A DNA stretch of 64,000 nucleotides from BOG-1155 sp050012495 (GTDB lineage: Bacteria > Desulfobacterota > Syntrophorhabdia > Syntrophorhabdales > WCHB1-27): the NCBI GenBank assembly GCA_050012495.1, contig JBEKHB010000003.1, positions 1-64,000 of the forward strand, read 5' to 3'. Of this stretch, positions 24,632 to 33,926 are shown piece after piece. The position numbers and the translations under genes are program-made. The notes under the pieces were generated by a model. That model was not told the origin of the DNA, searched no databases, and saw only the letters and a list, made by a program, of their open reading frames with translations. Position 1 is the first letter of the stretch; each line of letters opens with the position of its first letter.

Positions 24632-25516
24632 ATGGAAGTCAGAAAAGTCGGAGTGGTTGGCCTGGGAACAATGGGAAACGGTATCGCTCAGGTAACGGCC
24701 GAGGCGGGTTTTGAGACAGTTGGATATGAGATCGGTTCAGAGTTCCTCACTAAGGGCTTAAAGACTATCGATAGCACTTTGAATCGGGGCGTATCGAAAG
24801 GAAAGTATGACAAGTCCTATAAAGACGCAGTGATGGCGAGAATCAAGGGGACTACCGATCTCAGCGCGCTCGGCGACTGCGATCTTGTTATTGAGGCCGT
24901 CCCCGAGAATCTTCAGGTAAAAAAGGACCTGTTCGCAAAGCTCGATCAGGTCTGTCAGAAAAAGGCCATATTTGCCACCAACACCTCATCTTTCTCCATA
25001 GGAGAGCTGGGCGCCTGCACAGGGAGACCGGACGCCTTCGTGGGAATGCATTTTTTCAATCCCGTACCGGTCATGAAACTGGTGGAAGTTGTCAAATCGC
25101 TCAGTGTAAGCGAGGAGACCATCAATACAGTCTTCAAGTACGCTTCGGCCATAAAGAAGCAGCCGATTCTGGTCAAGGATTACCCGAGTTTTGTCGTCAA
25201 CGTGCTGTTGAACGTTTACTTCGTTGAGGCGATCAGGCTGCTGGAACAAGGCATCGCGGGCGCCGAAGAGATCGACACGGCAATGAAGCTCGCCTGCGGA
25301 TATCCGATGGGTCCTTTCACGCTCATGGATTTTGCAGGCCTGGACATTTTCGTGGGTGCCTTCGAATACTGTTACAATTCCTACAAGGACAAGAAATATG
25401 CGCCGCCTTTGTTACTTAAAAAGCTGGTTCAGGCAGGATACCTCGGGAGAAAAACGGGGAAAGGATTCTACGACTACTCTACGGATCCCCCTAAGCCTAT
25501 AAGCCTGAATATGTAA
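24632..25516 (+). CDS. 3-Hydroxyacyl-CoA (3-hydroxybutyryl-CoA) dehydrogenase
   Basis: The 294-residue enzyme oxidises 3-hydroxyacyl-CoA with NAD+. It has the N-terminal GLGTMGNGIAQVTAEAG nucleotide-binding motif, NTSSFSIGELG, the catalytic-His segment GMHFFNPVPVMKLVEVV and a C-terminal helical domain (about 190-290) with MGPFTLMDFAGLD. GAGGAGGTG precedes ATG 24632. It is the first gene behind the sigma-54 promoter and begins the beta-oxidation operon. Confidence 0.94.
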   Translation: MEVRKVGVVGLGTMGNGIAQVTAEAGFETVGYEIGSEFLTKGLKTIDSTLNRGVSKGKYDKSYKDAVMARIKGTTDLSALGDCDLVIEAVPENLQVKKDLFAKLDQVCQKKAIFATNTSSFSIGELGACTGRPDAFVGMHFFNPVPVMKLVEVVKSLSVSEETINTVFKYASAIKKQPILVKDYPSFVVNVLLNVYFVEAIRLLEQGIAGAEEIDTAMKLACGYPMGPFTLMDFAGLDIFVGAFEYCYNSYKDKKYAPPLLLKKLVQAGYLGRKTGKGFYDYSTDPPKPISLNM

Positions 25517-25688
25517 GGCCGGCCCTTGGGATGGCGCCGGAAGGAAGGTACCTGATGGAGGCCCGGCCCCGGAACGCCAAAGATTTGGTGAGATGGAATG
25601 TAACGAGAAGAAGCAGACCGGACCGTTTTCCTTAAGATAAGGTTTTTGAGAGAAAGAATTATCCCAATTTATGAAATGGAGGTTGAAA

Positions 25689-26897
25689 ATGGACCGAGAT
25701 GTAGTTGTTGTCAGTGCAGTGAGAACGCCTTTTGGAAGATTCGGGGGACCCATGAGGGATATCCCCCTGGAAGAATTGGGTGCCCTCGTGATGAAGGAGG
25801 TCATGGGGCGCGTCAATCTCCCTATGGATACAGTGGAGGAGGTCTATGTGGGCAATGCCCTCTCTGTTCAAGGCTATCCCCCGTCAGTGATCGGGAGGCA
25901 GATGGTCCTTAAGGCAGGCTTTCCCGATCATATGTTTGCCGTCACCCTGGATGCAGCCTGTACCTCCAGTCTGGTCGCTGCCCGATTAGGCTATCGCGCC
26001 ATCAAGCTGGGGGAGTGCGAGACTACCCTCGCCGTGGGGGCAGAGAGCCAGAGTCGATCAGGACTGATCATTCCCTACCACGTCCGCTGGGGAACCAAAT
26101 ATGGACACGTGGTGGCGAACGATTTTTACGCCGGTCTGGTCTACCCGGGGTTTAAATCGGCTTCCGCCGACACGGCGGATGTTTCCCTCGAGTACAATGA
26201 GGGTCGCGAAGAGCAGGATAGATGGGCTTACATAAGTCAAATGCGCTATGCCCAGGCTTTCAAGGAAGGAAAATTTAAGGTAGGGGACGAGCTGATGTCT
26301 GTTGAAATCCCTCAGAAAAAGGGTCCGCCCATCGTCGTCGACAAGGATGAGCAGCCGAGGCCCGATACGACCATAGAAAAATTGGCCGCCCTCGAGACCG
26401 TCTTTGGAAGCCTCACCGTGACGCCGGGAAATGCTCCGGGCATGAATGACGGCGCTTCCGCGGTCTTGTTGATGTCCAGGAAGAAGGCTGAAGAGCTCGG
26501 GCTGCAGATCCTGGCAAAAATTGTGGCCTGCGGGGGTTATGCCAGCAAGCCGAGATACATGGCGGCAGCTCCTGGTTTCAATATTCAGTGGCTTCTCAAG
26601 AAAGCGGGGATGACGATCGATGACATGGATCTCATTGAGATCAACGAAGCCTTTGCGGCGATGGCCATAATCGGTACCCGTATTCTCGCTGACGGAGACG
26701 AAAAGAAATTGAATGTCCTTCGGGAGAAAACGAATGTGAATGGCGGCGCTGTGGCTATCGGACATCCCGTGGGGGCTTCAGGATGCAGGCTCCTGATGAC
26801 GATCGTGAACGAACTGAGGCGGAGAGGTGGAGGAACAGGCGTTATATCACTCTGTGGTGGTCTGGCTCTCGCGGAAGCGATGATCGTGGAAGTATAA
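25689..26897 (+). CDS. Thiolase (acetyl-CoA acyltransferase)
   Basis: The 402-residue thiolase cleaves 3-oxoacyl-CoA. The acylated Cys lies in DAACTSSLVAARLG (about 89), the NEAFAAM motif near 320 and the catalytic His in GHPVGASGCR near 355. The C-terminal Cys motif, usually L-C-x-G-G-G-x-G-x-A, is shortened to LCGGLALAEA but keeps the Cys. ATG 25689 follows GGAGGT by five bases; an upstream in-frame ATG (25671) lacks a ribosome site. It is the second gene of the operon. Confidence 0.92.
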   Translation: MDRDVVVVSAVRTPFGRFGGPMRDIPLEELGALVMKEVMGRVNLPMDTVEEVYVGNALSVQGYPPSVIGRQMVLKAGFPDHMFAVTLDAACTSSLVAARLGYRAIKLGECETTLAVGAESQSRSGLIIPYHVRWGTKYGHVVANDFYAGLVYPGFKSASADTADVSLEYNEGREEQDRWAYISQMRYAQAFKEGKFKVGDELMSVEIPQKKGPPIVVDKDEQPRPDTTIEKLAALETVFGSLTVTPGNAPGMNDGASAVLLMSRKKAEELGLQILAKIVACGGYASKPRYMAAAPGFNIQWLLKKAGMTIDDMDLIEINEAFAAMAIIGTRILADGDEKKLNVLREKTNVNGGAVAIGHPVGASGCRLLMTIVNELRRRGGGTGVISLCGGLALAEAMIVEV

Positions 26898-26944
26898 TAG
26901 AAGTCTCCCTGACAGGGGAGTAGACAAAAAAAGGGGGGGTCCCG

Positions 26945-27970
26945 ATGAAGACGTATGTTGTTGGTGTCTGTGCCATTGCTCTGGCTCTAGGTGTAAGTTT
27001 TCTGCCCGCACCCGGTTTTGCTGCAGAACCCGTGTTCAAGCTGAAGTACGCCAGTTTCATGCCGAGTATGCATAAGGTTTCGCTATTGTCTGATGAATGG
27101 TGCAAGGAGGTGCAGAAGAGGACGAACGGACGCGTAAAGGTCTCGTACTTTTCATCCGGTACGCTGGTTTCCGCCAACCAGATGTACGATGGTGTGGTGA
27201 AAGGCGTCATCGACATCGGTTTTAGCGTCATATCGTACACCCCCGGGAGGTTCCCCCTTACCGAGGGTCTCTACCAACCCCTGGGGGTCAAGACCGCTTA
27301 TCAGGCGACAAAGATGGCCAATGCCTTTTACCAGAAATACAAACCGAAGGAATTTGACGATGTAAAACTGTTCTATCTGCACCAAAACGGTCCCGGCTAC
27401 ATTCATACGAAGAAGCCGGTCAAGAAATTGGCAGACCTGAAGGGTCTCCGGATAAAGTCAGATGCCCAGACTGCTTTGATTGTTACCGCCTTGGGTGCCA
27501 CACCCACTACCATGCCCATGCTCGAGACATACGACGCTCTGAAGCGAGGCCTAGCCGATGGCGTCATCCTGGGGTCAGAAACGCTGCAGGGATTTAAGTT
27601 CGGGGACGTCTGCAAGAACACGTATATAAACTACGGAGCCACATACTCGGCCACCTTCTGGATTGCCATGAACAAGGAAAAATGGAATTCCCTTCCGAAG
27701 GACATTCAGCAGATCATTGACAAACTGAACGAAGAATGGGTCGAGAGGCAGGGAAGACTGTGGGACCAACTAGATGAGGAATTTTTTACTCTTGCGAAAA
27801 AAACGGACCACCAGGTTTTTTACGCGACACCCGAGGAGCAGGCAATCGCGGCTCAGAAAGTGCGGTCGATATTTGATACGTATGTAAAAAATACGAAAGA
27901 GAAGGGTTTGCCGGGTGAAGAGGCAATGATATGGGCCATGGAGTACCTTAAGACTGCGCCCTTGAAGTAA
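26945..27970 (+). CDS. dctP: TRAP transporter solute-binding protein DctP
   Basis: The 341-residue protein has a signal peptide (MKTYVVGVCAIALALGVSFL, cleavage after GFAA). The DctP fold follows: FKLKYASFMP, EWCKEVQKRTNGRVKV, SGTLVSANQMYDGVVKGVID, and DLKGLRIKSD, where the Arg is the conserved carboxylate-binding residue. It captures an organic acid in the periplasm for DctQM. Its place inside a beta-oxidation operon suggests the ligand is the acid activated by the ligase at 29839. Confidence 0.94.
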   Translation: MKTYVVGVCAIALALGVSFLPAPGFAAEPVFKLKYASFMPSMHKVSLLSDEWCKEVQKRTNGRVKVSYFSSGTLVSANQMYDGVVKGVIDIGFSVISYTPGRFPLTEGLYQPLGVKTAYQATKMANAFYQKYKPKEFDDVKLFYLHQNGPGYIHTKKPVKKLADLKGLRIKSDAQTALIVTALGATPTTMPMLETYDALKRGLADGVILGSETLQGFKFGDVCKNTYINYGATYSATFWIAMNKEKWNSLPKDIQQIIDKLNEEWVERQGRLWDQLDEEFFTLAKKTDHQVFYATPEEQAIAAQKVRSIFDTYVKNTKEKGLPGEEAMIWAMEYLKTAPLK

Positions 27971-28017
27971 GGTGATCGGCATCATTCGGGACAAGAGAGG
28001 CAACAAAGGAGATAACG

Positions 28018-28500
28018 ATGAATGTTTTCTCGATATTCATCAGAAGTATCTGCCGGATCCTTCTGATCGTTGCAGGAATAGTGCTTGCCTTCATGCTGCT
28101 TTTTACCCTTACGGACGTTATCGGGAGGGTATTTAGTAAACCTATTCTCGGGGTATATGAGGTTATTTCATTCTTGGGCGCCGTCGTAATCGGTTTTTCT
28201 CTTCCCTACACGTCGTTGGTCAAGGGACACGTCATAGTCGACTTTATGATTGAAAAAATGCCGGGGAAGGCAGGGAATGTGATGCAAGTTGCCACGCGGA
28301 TTCTCAGCATAGCGCTCTTTCTTTGGATGGCCTGGAATTTCGTTGACATGAGCCTTGACCTCGTAAAGTCAAAGGAGGTCACCCAAGTGTTCAGAATGCC
28401 CTACTACCCGATTTCATTCGGAGTGGCCTTCTGCTGCATCATCCAGTGCTTGGCCCTTTCTTTGGAGATCATAGAGATTATAGGAGGTCGGCATGGATGA
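28018..28500 (+). CDS. dctQ: TRAP transporter small permease DctQ
   Basis: The 160-residue membrane protein has four predicted transmembrane segments (about 12-32, 47-67, 90-108, 130-150) and the family motifs DVIGRVF and LPYTSLVKGHVIVDF. It overlaps dctM by eight bases. AAAGGAG precedes the ATG. Confidence 0.92.
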   Translation: MNVFSIFIRSICRILLIVAGIVLAFMLLFTLTDVIGRVFSKPILGVYEVISFLGAVVIGFSLPYTSLVKGHVIVDFMIEKMPGKAGNVMQVATRILSIALFLWMAWNFVDMSLDLVKSKEVTQVFRMPYYPISFGVAFCCIIQCLALSLEIIEIIGGRHG

Positions 28501-29794
28501 GGTAACAACGGGAATAGTCGGTACATGCGTGCTGATGGCAATGTTTTTGACCGGCATTGAGTTGGCATACGGCATGACCATTATCGGCTTCATCGGGCTT
28601 GCTTATCTCGGCACGTTGAAGGGGGCCTCCAATCAGGTTGTCAAAGACTTCTTCGATACATTCACCTCCTACGGGTTTACTGTGATCCCTCTTTTTGTGC
28701 TCATGGGTCAGGTCGCTTCGAATTCGGCTATTGCCAAGAAGCTCTATAATACAGCCGAGAAGTTCGTCGGTCATATCCCCGGTGGTCTGGCAATGGCGAC
28801 CGTGGTAGGCGCGACCATGTTCAAGGCCATGTGCGGCTCGACGCTCGCAACCTGCGCGACCTTTGCCGGTATCGCAATCCCTGAAATGACGCGGCTGGGC
28901 TACAGCAGGAAGCTTTCCACGGGTGTGGTGGCCGCGACCGGTACCCTGGGGATGTTGATACCTCCGAGTATTCCCCTTATTATTTACGGCATGTTGACGG
29001 AACAATCGATAGGTAAGCTTTTTCTCGCCGGTATCATTCCCGGACTGCTGATATCAGTGCTTTTCATAGCCGTTATTTACGGCTGGGTGAAGATTGATCC
29101 ATCCATTGGTCGACCGACACCGAGATCGACGTGGAAGGAGAGGGCGAGTGCGTCGCCTGAGTTTTTCTGGGTCGCGGTGATCTTTTTCGCGGTTATCGGG
29201 GGACTCATGAAGGGATGGTTCTCGCCGACGGAGGCGGGAAGCATCGGGACGGCGGCGGTGCTGGTATTGGCATATGCCAAGAGGAGCCTCCCTTTTCCTT
29301 TACTGGTGAAAGCCTTCAAGGAGGCTCTTCTTACGGCCTGCATGGTGCTCACACTTCTTGCCGGTTCGCAAGTTTTCGGTCATTTCCTGGCGGTAACGGA
29401 GATCCCTTTTACCGCTGCCGACTGGATTGCCGGTTTGTCTTTAAACAGGAACCTGGTCATGGTTTTCATTATGCTCATCTACCTGCTCGGTGGTTCAATC
29501 ATAGACGACATGGCCTTCATGATCCTTGCGACTCCGATTTTCTATCCCGCTGTGGTAAAGCTGGGTTTTGATCCCATCTGGTTCGGCATCATTATCGGCG
29601 TCACTCTTATGATCGGCGTTGTCATTCCGCCCGTGGCCATAGCCGTCTTCATTGTAAAAAACATCACAGGAGAACGGTTCAATGTGATATATGCGGGGGT
29701 CTATCCGTTTCTCTTAAGCCTCGTTGCGTGCGCTGCCTTGCTTTTCTTTTTTCCTCAGATTGCCACGTGGCTGCCTTCCGTTATCACAGAATAG
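28493..29794 (+). CDS. dctM: TRAP transporter large permease DctM
   Basis: The 433-residue polytopic protein forms the sodium-coupled translocation channel. Typical blocks are FVLMGQVA, LAMATVVGATMFKAMCGSTL, GTLGMLIPPSIPLIIYGMLT, STEAGSIGT-like SPTEAGSIG, and the C-terminal GVVIPPVAIAVFIVKNITG. It ends LLFFFPQIATWLP. AGGAGGTC precedes the start. Confidence 0.94.
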   Translation: MDEVTTGIVGTCVLMAMFLTGIELAYGMTIIGFIGLAYLGTLKGASNQVVKDFFDTFTSYGFTVIPLFVLMGQVASNSAIAKKLYNTAEKFVGHIPGGLAMATVVGATMFKAMCGSTLATCATFAGIAIPEMTRLGYSRKLSTGVVAATGTLGMLIPPSIPLIIYGMLTEQSIGKLFLAGIIPGLLISVLFIAVIYGWVKIDPSIGRPTPRSTWKERASASPEFFWVAVIFFAVIGGLMKGWFSPTEAGSIGTAAVLVLAYAKRSLPFPLLVKAFKEALLTACMVLTLLAGSQVFGHFLAVTEIPFTAADWIAGLSLNRNLVMVFIMLIYLLGGSIIDDMAFMILATPIFYPAVVKLGFDPIWFGIIIGVTLMIGVVIPPVAIAVFIVKNITGERFNVIYAGVYPFLLSLVACAALLFFFPQIATWLPSVITE

Positions 29795-29838
29795 GGATTG
29801 GGAAGTGAATGATTGAAAATAGCAGAAGGAGGCACTTT

Positions 29839-31398
29839 GTGAGACCACCGAATTTAGCCAGCTACTTCGAGAACGCGGCGTACGCCCACCCCTCGAAGAC
29901 CGCGTTGATCTTCGAGGGGGAGGGGAGCTGGACGTTCAGGCAAGTTGACGAGGCGGCGAACCGCGTCGCGAACGGCCTGGTCGACCTCGGCGTCGAGAAG
30001 GGGGACAGGGTGACGGTCTTTCTCCCTAACTGTCCGGAATTCTTCCCCTGGTTCTTCGGGCCCATGAAGATGGGCGCTGTCGTAAACCCGCTGAACATCA
30101 TGCTGAAAGAGCGGGAGCTCGACTATATATTGGACGATTGCGAGCCGACCGTCGTCGTCACTGCCCGGGAAAAGGCCGGTGAGATGCTGAAGGTCATCTC
30201 CTCGAGACCCGATGGGAAGGTAAAGAAGATCATCATTGTCGGCGGCGCCGAAGGTGCGAACATCCTCAACTATGAGAGCTGGGCGGCGGGGCAGTCGAAG
30301 GAGTTCTCGGCCATTCAAGTCGACGAGGGTGATCTCGCCGCCATTCTCTACACGTCCGGGACGACAGGCAGGCCCAAGGGCGCGATGCTCACGCACGCCA
30401 ACCTCTGGACGAACGCGCGGTACTGCGCGGACTGGGCGGAAACCACCTGCAAGGACGTCGGCGTCAGCTCTTTGCCCCTCTTTCACATCTACGCCATAAG
30501 TCACGTATTCGGCGAGTTGTGGATGGAGGCGGGAACGATGGTCTGGCACAGGCGATTCGATGCGACGGCACTCCTGGAATCGATGGTCAACCACCACGCC
30601 ACCTGTTTTCACGGAGTAGCCACCATGTACCATGCCTTCCTGAACCATCCGGCCCTCGACGACTACGCGAGGGGCATCACACTGCGCTACTGCGTGACAG
30701 GCGCCGCGGTGACGCCTGAGCCTATCACAAAAGCGTGGAACGCGAGGTTCGGCTCCATATGTGAAGGATACGGCAGCACCGAGGCGGCAGGCTCGGTCTG
30801 CGTTAATCCGCTGCCTGGCAAAGGCGTGCAGAAATGCGCTTCGTGCGGCATACCCATGGTGCCCGAGATGGAGATGAAAATTGTGGACCAAGATGGCCGG
30901 CCGGTAAAGCAGGGAGAAGCAGGCGAGCTGCTCCTGCGGGCCCCGAGCATCATGCAAGGCTACTGGCGCAATCCCGACGCGACAGCCAAGGTTTTGCGAG
31001 ACGGTTGGTACTATTCGGGTGATATCGCTTACTTTGACGAGGATGGATACTACTACATAAAAGACAGAAGGAACGACATGATCATAAGGTCCGCCTTCAA
31101 TATCTACCCCAAAGAGATCGAAGACCTGCTCTATACCCACGATGCTGTTGCAGAGGCGCAGGTGGTGGGTGTGCCTGACCTCGCGAAAGGTGAAGAAGTG
31201 GTGGCGTGCGTTGCATTTAGATCGGGCACCGCCCTCACCGAGCAGGAGGTTATCGACTACTGCAGGAAGAACCTCGCGGCATACAAGGTACCCAGGTATG
31301 TGAAGATCTTCGATGCCCTGCCCAAAACCGTGACCGGCAAGCTGGAGAAAGTCTCCTTGAGGCGCATGCTGGAGAATGAATTCGGGAAGGCGTACTGA
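29839..31398 (+). CDS. AMP-dependent acyl-CoA synthetase/ligase
   Basis: The protein of about 519 residues activates a carboxylic acid to its CoA ester. It has the AMP-binding motif LYTSGTTGRPKGAMLTH, then EGYGSTEA, YWRNPDATAKV, GWYYSGDIAYFDEDGYYYI, KDRRNDMII and the C-terminal catalytic-Lys segment PKTVTGKLEK. The start is probably GTG 29839, six bases after AAGGAGG; an in-frame ATG at 29809 has no ribosome site. By eye this gene and the next are richer in GC than the genes before them. It likely activates the TRAP-imported acid. Confidence 0.93.
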   Translation: MRPPNLASYFENAAYAHPSKTALIFEGEGSWTFRQVDEAANRVANGLVDLGVEKGDRVTVFLPNCPEFFPWFFGPMKMGAVVNPLNIMLKERELDYILDDCEPTVVVTAREKAGEMLKVISSRPDGKVKKIIIVGGAEGANILNYESWAAGQSKEFSAIQVDEGDLAAILYTSGTTGRPKGAMLTHANLWTNARYCADWAETTCKDVGVSSLPLFHIYAISHVFGELWMEAGTMVWHRRFDATALLESMVNHHATCFHGVATMYHAFLNHPALDDYARGITLRYCVTGAAVTPEPITKAWNARFGSICEGYGSTEAAGSVCVNPLPGKGVQKCASCGIPMVPEMEMKIVDQDGRPVKQGEAGELLLRAPSIMQGYWRNPDATAKVLRDGWYYSGDIAYFDEDGYYYIKDRRNDMIIRSAFNIYPKEIEDLLYTHDAVAEAQVVGVPDLAKGEEVVACVAFRSGTALTEQEVIDYCRKNLAAYKVPRYVKIFDALPKTVTGKLEKVSLRRMLENEFGKAY

Positions 31399-31453
31399 CG
31401 AAGCTGTTTTCGGCGGACCGATAGGGTCTCATGAGGAAAGGAGAGAGGCGCGC

Positions 31454-32596
31454 ATGAGTTTTGAATTGACTGACATGCAAAAGGATATTCAGAAGGCGGC
31501 CAGGGATTTCGCCGAAGGCGAGATTGCGGACGTTGCCGTCGAGTATGACCGGAGGGAAGAGTTCCCCAGGGCCATCTGGAAGAAGGCGTGTGGGCTGGGA
31601 TTTATCGGGTCCTTCATCAAGGAGGAGTACGGGGGACCCGGCATGGGGTTCACGGAGTACGCCCTCATCATGGAGGAGTTCTGGAGGGTGGACGGCGGCT
31701 GCGGGAATATGATTCTCACCGCCTTCGGGGCAGAGGTACTACAGGAGTTCGGCACGGAAGAGCAGAAGAGGACGTACCTGCCCAGGCTCCCCAGCGGGGA
31801 GCTCATCATGGGGACAGCGATCACTGAGCCCGACGCGGGAAGCGACATGCTCTCGGGGACGACGACGGCCCTTAAGCAAGGCGATGAGTACGTGCTCAAC
31901 GGGAGCAAGATGTTCATCACGAACGGCACCTTTGCCGATTTCCTCCTCGTGTTCGCGGTTACAGATCCGAAAGGGAACCGCTACCACAGACACAGCTTCT
32001 TCATTGTCGAAACGGACCGGCCCGGCTACGAGGCAACCAAGCTGAAAGGCAAGATGGGCATACGCGCCTCCGAGACGTCGGAGGTCTCACTCTGCAACGT
32101 CCGCATCCCAGGAAAGAACCTGGTCGGCGATGTCGAGAATGAAGGCTTCAAACAGGTCATGTATCTCTTCAACATAAACCGCCTCATTGCCGGGGCGTCG
32201 GGGTTGGGGGCCGCGCAAGGGGCTTTTGAAAAAGCCGTCAGCCATGTGCAGAAGAGGAAGCAGTTCGGGGTGACCCTCGCTTCTTTCCAGGGCGTGCAGT
32301 TTATGATCGCAGAGATGGCGGCGAAGATCGAGGTGGCGCGCAACACGCTCTATAAAGCGTGCTGGCTGATAGACAGCGGCAAGTTCGACCCGAAGGTCAT
32401 CGCGATCGCAAAGCTCTTTTGCGGTGAGATGGCGGTGCAGGTAGTGAACGACGCGCTCCAGCTCCACGGGGGATACGGGTATCTGTCCGAGTATGGCGTG
32501 GAACGCCACTACCGGGACGTCAAAATCGTGGAGATCTACGAGGGGGCGCGGGAAATCGAAAAGATAACCATTGCAAGAGAGATACTGGGCAGATGA
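31454..32596 (+). CDS. Acyl-CoA dehydrogenase
   Basis: The 380-residue flavoprotein has the normal three-domain layout: an N-terminal helical domain, the middle beta domain with TAITEPDAGSD and KMFITNG, and the C-terminal domain with RKQFGVTLASFQGVQF, QLHGGYGYLSEYGVERHYRD and IYEGAREI. The Glu of YEG is the usual catalytic base. AAAGGAG precedes ATG 31454. It performs the first oxidation of beta-oxidation, passing electrons to an electron-transferring flavoprotein not encoded in the window. Confidence 0.94.
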   Translation: MSFELTDMQKDIQKAARDFAEGEIADVAVEYDRREEFPRAIWKKACGLGFIGSFIKEEYGGPGMGFTEYALIMEEFWRVDGGCGNMILTAFGAEVLQEFGTEEQKRTYLPRLPSGELIMGTAITEPDAGSDMLSGTTTALKQGDEYVLNGSKMFITNGTFADFLLVFAVTDPKGNRYHRHSFFIVETDRPGYEATKLKGKMGIRASETSEVSLCNVRIPGKNLVGDVENEGFKQVMYLFNINRLIAGASGLGAAQGAFEKAVSHVQKRKQFGVTLASFQGVQFMIAEMAAKIEVARNTLYKACWLIDSGKFDPKVIAIAKLFCGEMAVQVVNDALQLHGGYGYLSEYGVERHYRDVKIVEIYEGAREIEKITIAREILGR

Positions 32597-32712
32597 AAGA
32601 GGGCATGTGACCGGTCCCCGATGGTTGAAGCGAGGAACTATAGTAACTCCGAACAAAACGGTTTAGCCCTGCGAAAAGTAGACTCGATACGGCTGGTTTA
32701 AGAGGGTCTTTC

Positions 32713-33077
32713 ATGAAGTCCGGTCTATCCCTTACCAAGGCCTGGTTTGCTTTTTTTGCGTCGAGTGCTTCCCCGGCTTCATTTTTACATTGCCGCCGGC
32801 AGGTTGGGCGGCAGACAGGTTGGGGGTCCGTGTGGTGATATTGGCCGGTATGCTCTTCGGAGGCATCTTCTTGATCGCCATGTCCTTTGCTCCGGGCTAC
32901 ATCATAGCGCTGTTCCTCATGTTCATGGCCGGCTGGCGCGTTGGCTTCTTACTCCTGGGCATTTTGGCCATAGTATTCGGGATACTCTCTTTTATACTCT
33001 ACAGAACCCCTCCGAAGGATGGGGCCCTGATCTCTTCGATTATATCCCGGAGGAAGCTTTCCCCGAGCGGTTCGTAA
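32713..33077 (+). pseudogene. MFS transporter remnant (frameshifted, internally deleted)
   Basis: The first frame starts MKSGLSLTKAWFAFF at 32713. A frameshift near 32750 leads into FPGFIF, then PAGWAADRLGVRVVILAGML (the G-x-x-x-D-R-x-G loop of the major facilitator family) and SFAPGYIIALFLMFMAG. The sequence then jumps directly to GWRVGFLLLGILAIVFGILS and YRTPPKDG, which lie several helices later in intact proteins. The joint is near 32930. It is a decayed transporter inside the beta-oxidation operon. Confidence 0.7.
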
Positions 33078-33135
33078 GAGTTGTTCGACGCAGCGATAAT
33101 GATGGAAGTAGAGAACATGAAGGAGGACCAGAAAG

Positions 33136-33915
33136 ATGGAAAAATCCACATATATTCGATGGGAAGAAGAGGGCGGGATCGGCACGGTTACTATCGACAA
33201 CCCCCCGGCAAATTCCTTGGGAAAAGCAGTCCTTACAGAACTGGCGAGTGTGCTGGATGACGTTTCATCGACATCCATCAAGGCCCTGATCATTACCGGA
33301 GGTAAGGGGAAAATATTTGTTTCCGGCGCAAATATCAAAGAGTTGGTCGATATGGACAAGGACGAGGGGACCAGAACGGTTTCATATGTGCAGGAGGTGT
33401 TCTCCAAGGTACGGCTTTTCCCCCGGCCTGTTTTCTGCGCCATCAATGGGCACGCGTTGGGAGGAGGCTTGGAATTGGCCTTGCATTGCGATTTCAGGGT
33501 AGCTGTAGAGGGAGTGAAATTCGGCCAGCCGGAGATAAGTCTGGGTGTGTTGCCCGGCGCCGGAGGTACCCAGCTTCTCCCGCGCTTGATCGGTCTTGCC
33601 AAGGCGCGGTGGCTCCTCCTCAGCGGCCAGACGCTCTCCGCCCAGGAGGCCCTGGCGTGCGGGCTGGTCGATCGTGTTGTGAAGGCCGAATCCCTTCTCG
33701 AATCCACGAGGGAGATGGCCCGCCAGATAGCCGAAAAACCCCCGCTGGCTGTTCAGGCTATCAGAAAGATGTTGAGGCTTGTGCAGAGTCCGGCCCTGGC
33801 GGAGGGGATGGAAGGGGAGACGGAGATGTTCGGGGAGCTTTGCGCCACAGAGGACAAGAGAGAGGGAGTAGTTGCGTTCCTGGAGAACAGAAAAGCAGAA
33901 TTTCAAGGAAAATAA
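33136..33915 (+). CDS. Enoyl-CoA hydratase/isomerase family protein (copy 1)
   Basis: The 259-residue crotonase-fold protein has the oxyanion-hole segments (VSGANIKELVD, INGHALGGGLELALHCDFR) and FGQPEISLGVLPGAGGTQLLPRLIGL. The first catalytic Glu (in QPE) is present, but the second, usually at the start of E-x-x-L-T-G, is Trp (WLLLSG). A one-Glu enzyme may still hydrate slowly or act as an isomerase or hydrolase. GGAGG precedes the start. It is followed twelve bases later by a second family member. Confidence 0.9.
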   Translation: MEKSTYIRWEEEGGIGTVTIDNPPANSLGKAVLTELASVLDDVSSTSIKALIITGGKGKIFVSGANIKELVDMDKDEGTRTVSYVQEVFSKVRLFPRPVFCAINGHALGGGLELALHCDFRVAVEGVKFGQPEISLGVLPGAGGTQLLPRLIGLAKARWLLLSGQTLSAQEALACGLVDRVVKAESLLESTREMARQIAEKPPLAVQAIRKMLRLVQSPALAEGMEGETEMFGELCATEDKREGVVAFLENRKAEFQGK

Positions 33916-33926
33916 AGGAGGACCGT

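Noticed and set aside
29854..31140. Minus-strand open frame of 428 codons opposite the acyl-CoA ligase
   Set aside because: No ribosome site or motif; the plus-strand ligase is complete and conserved.
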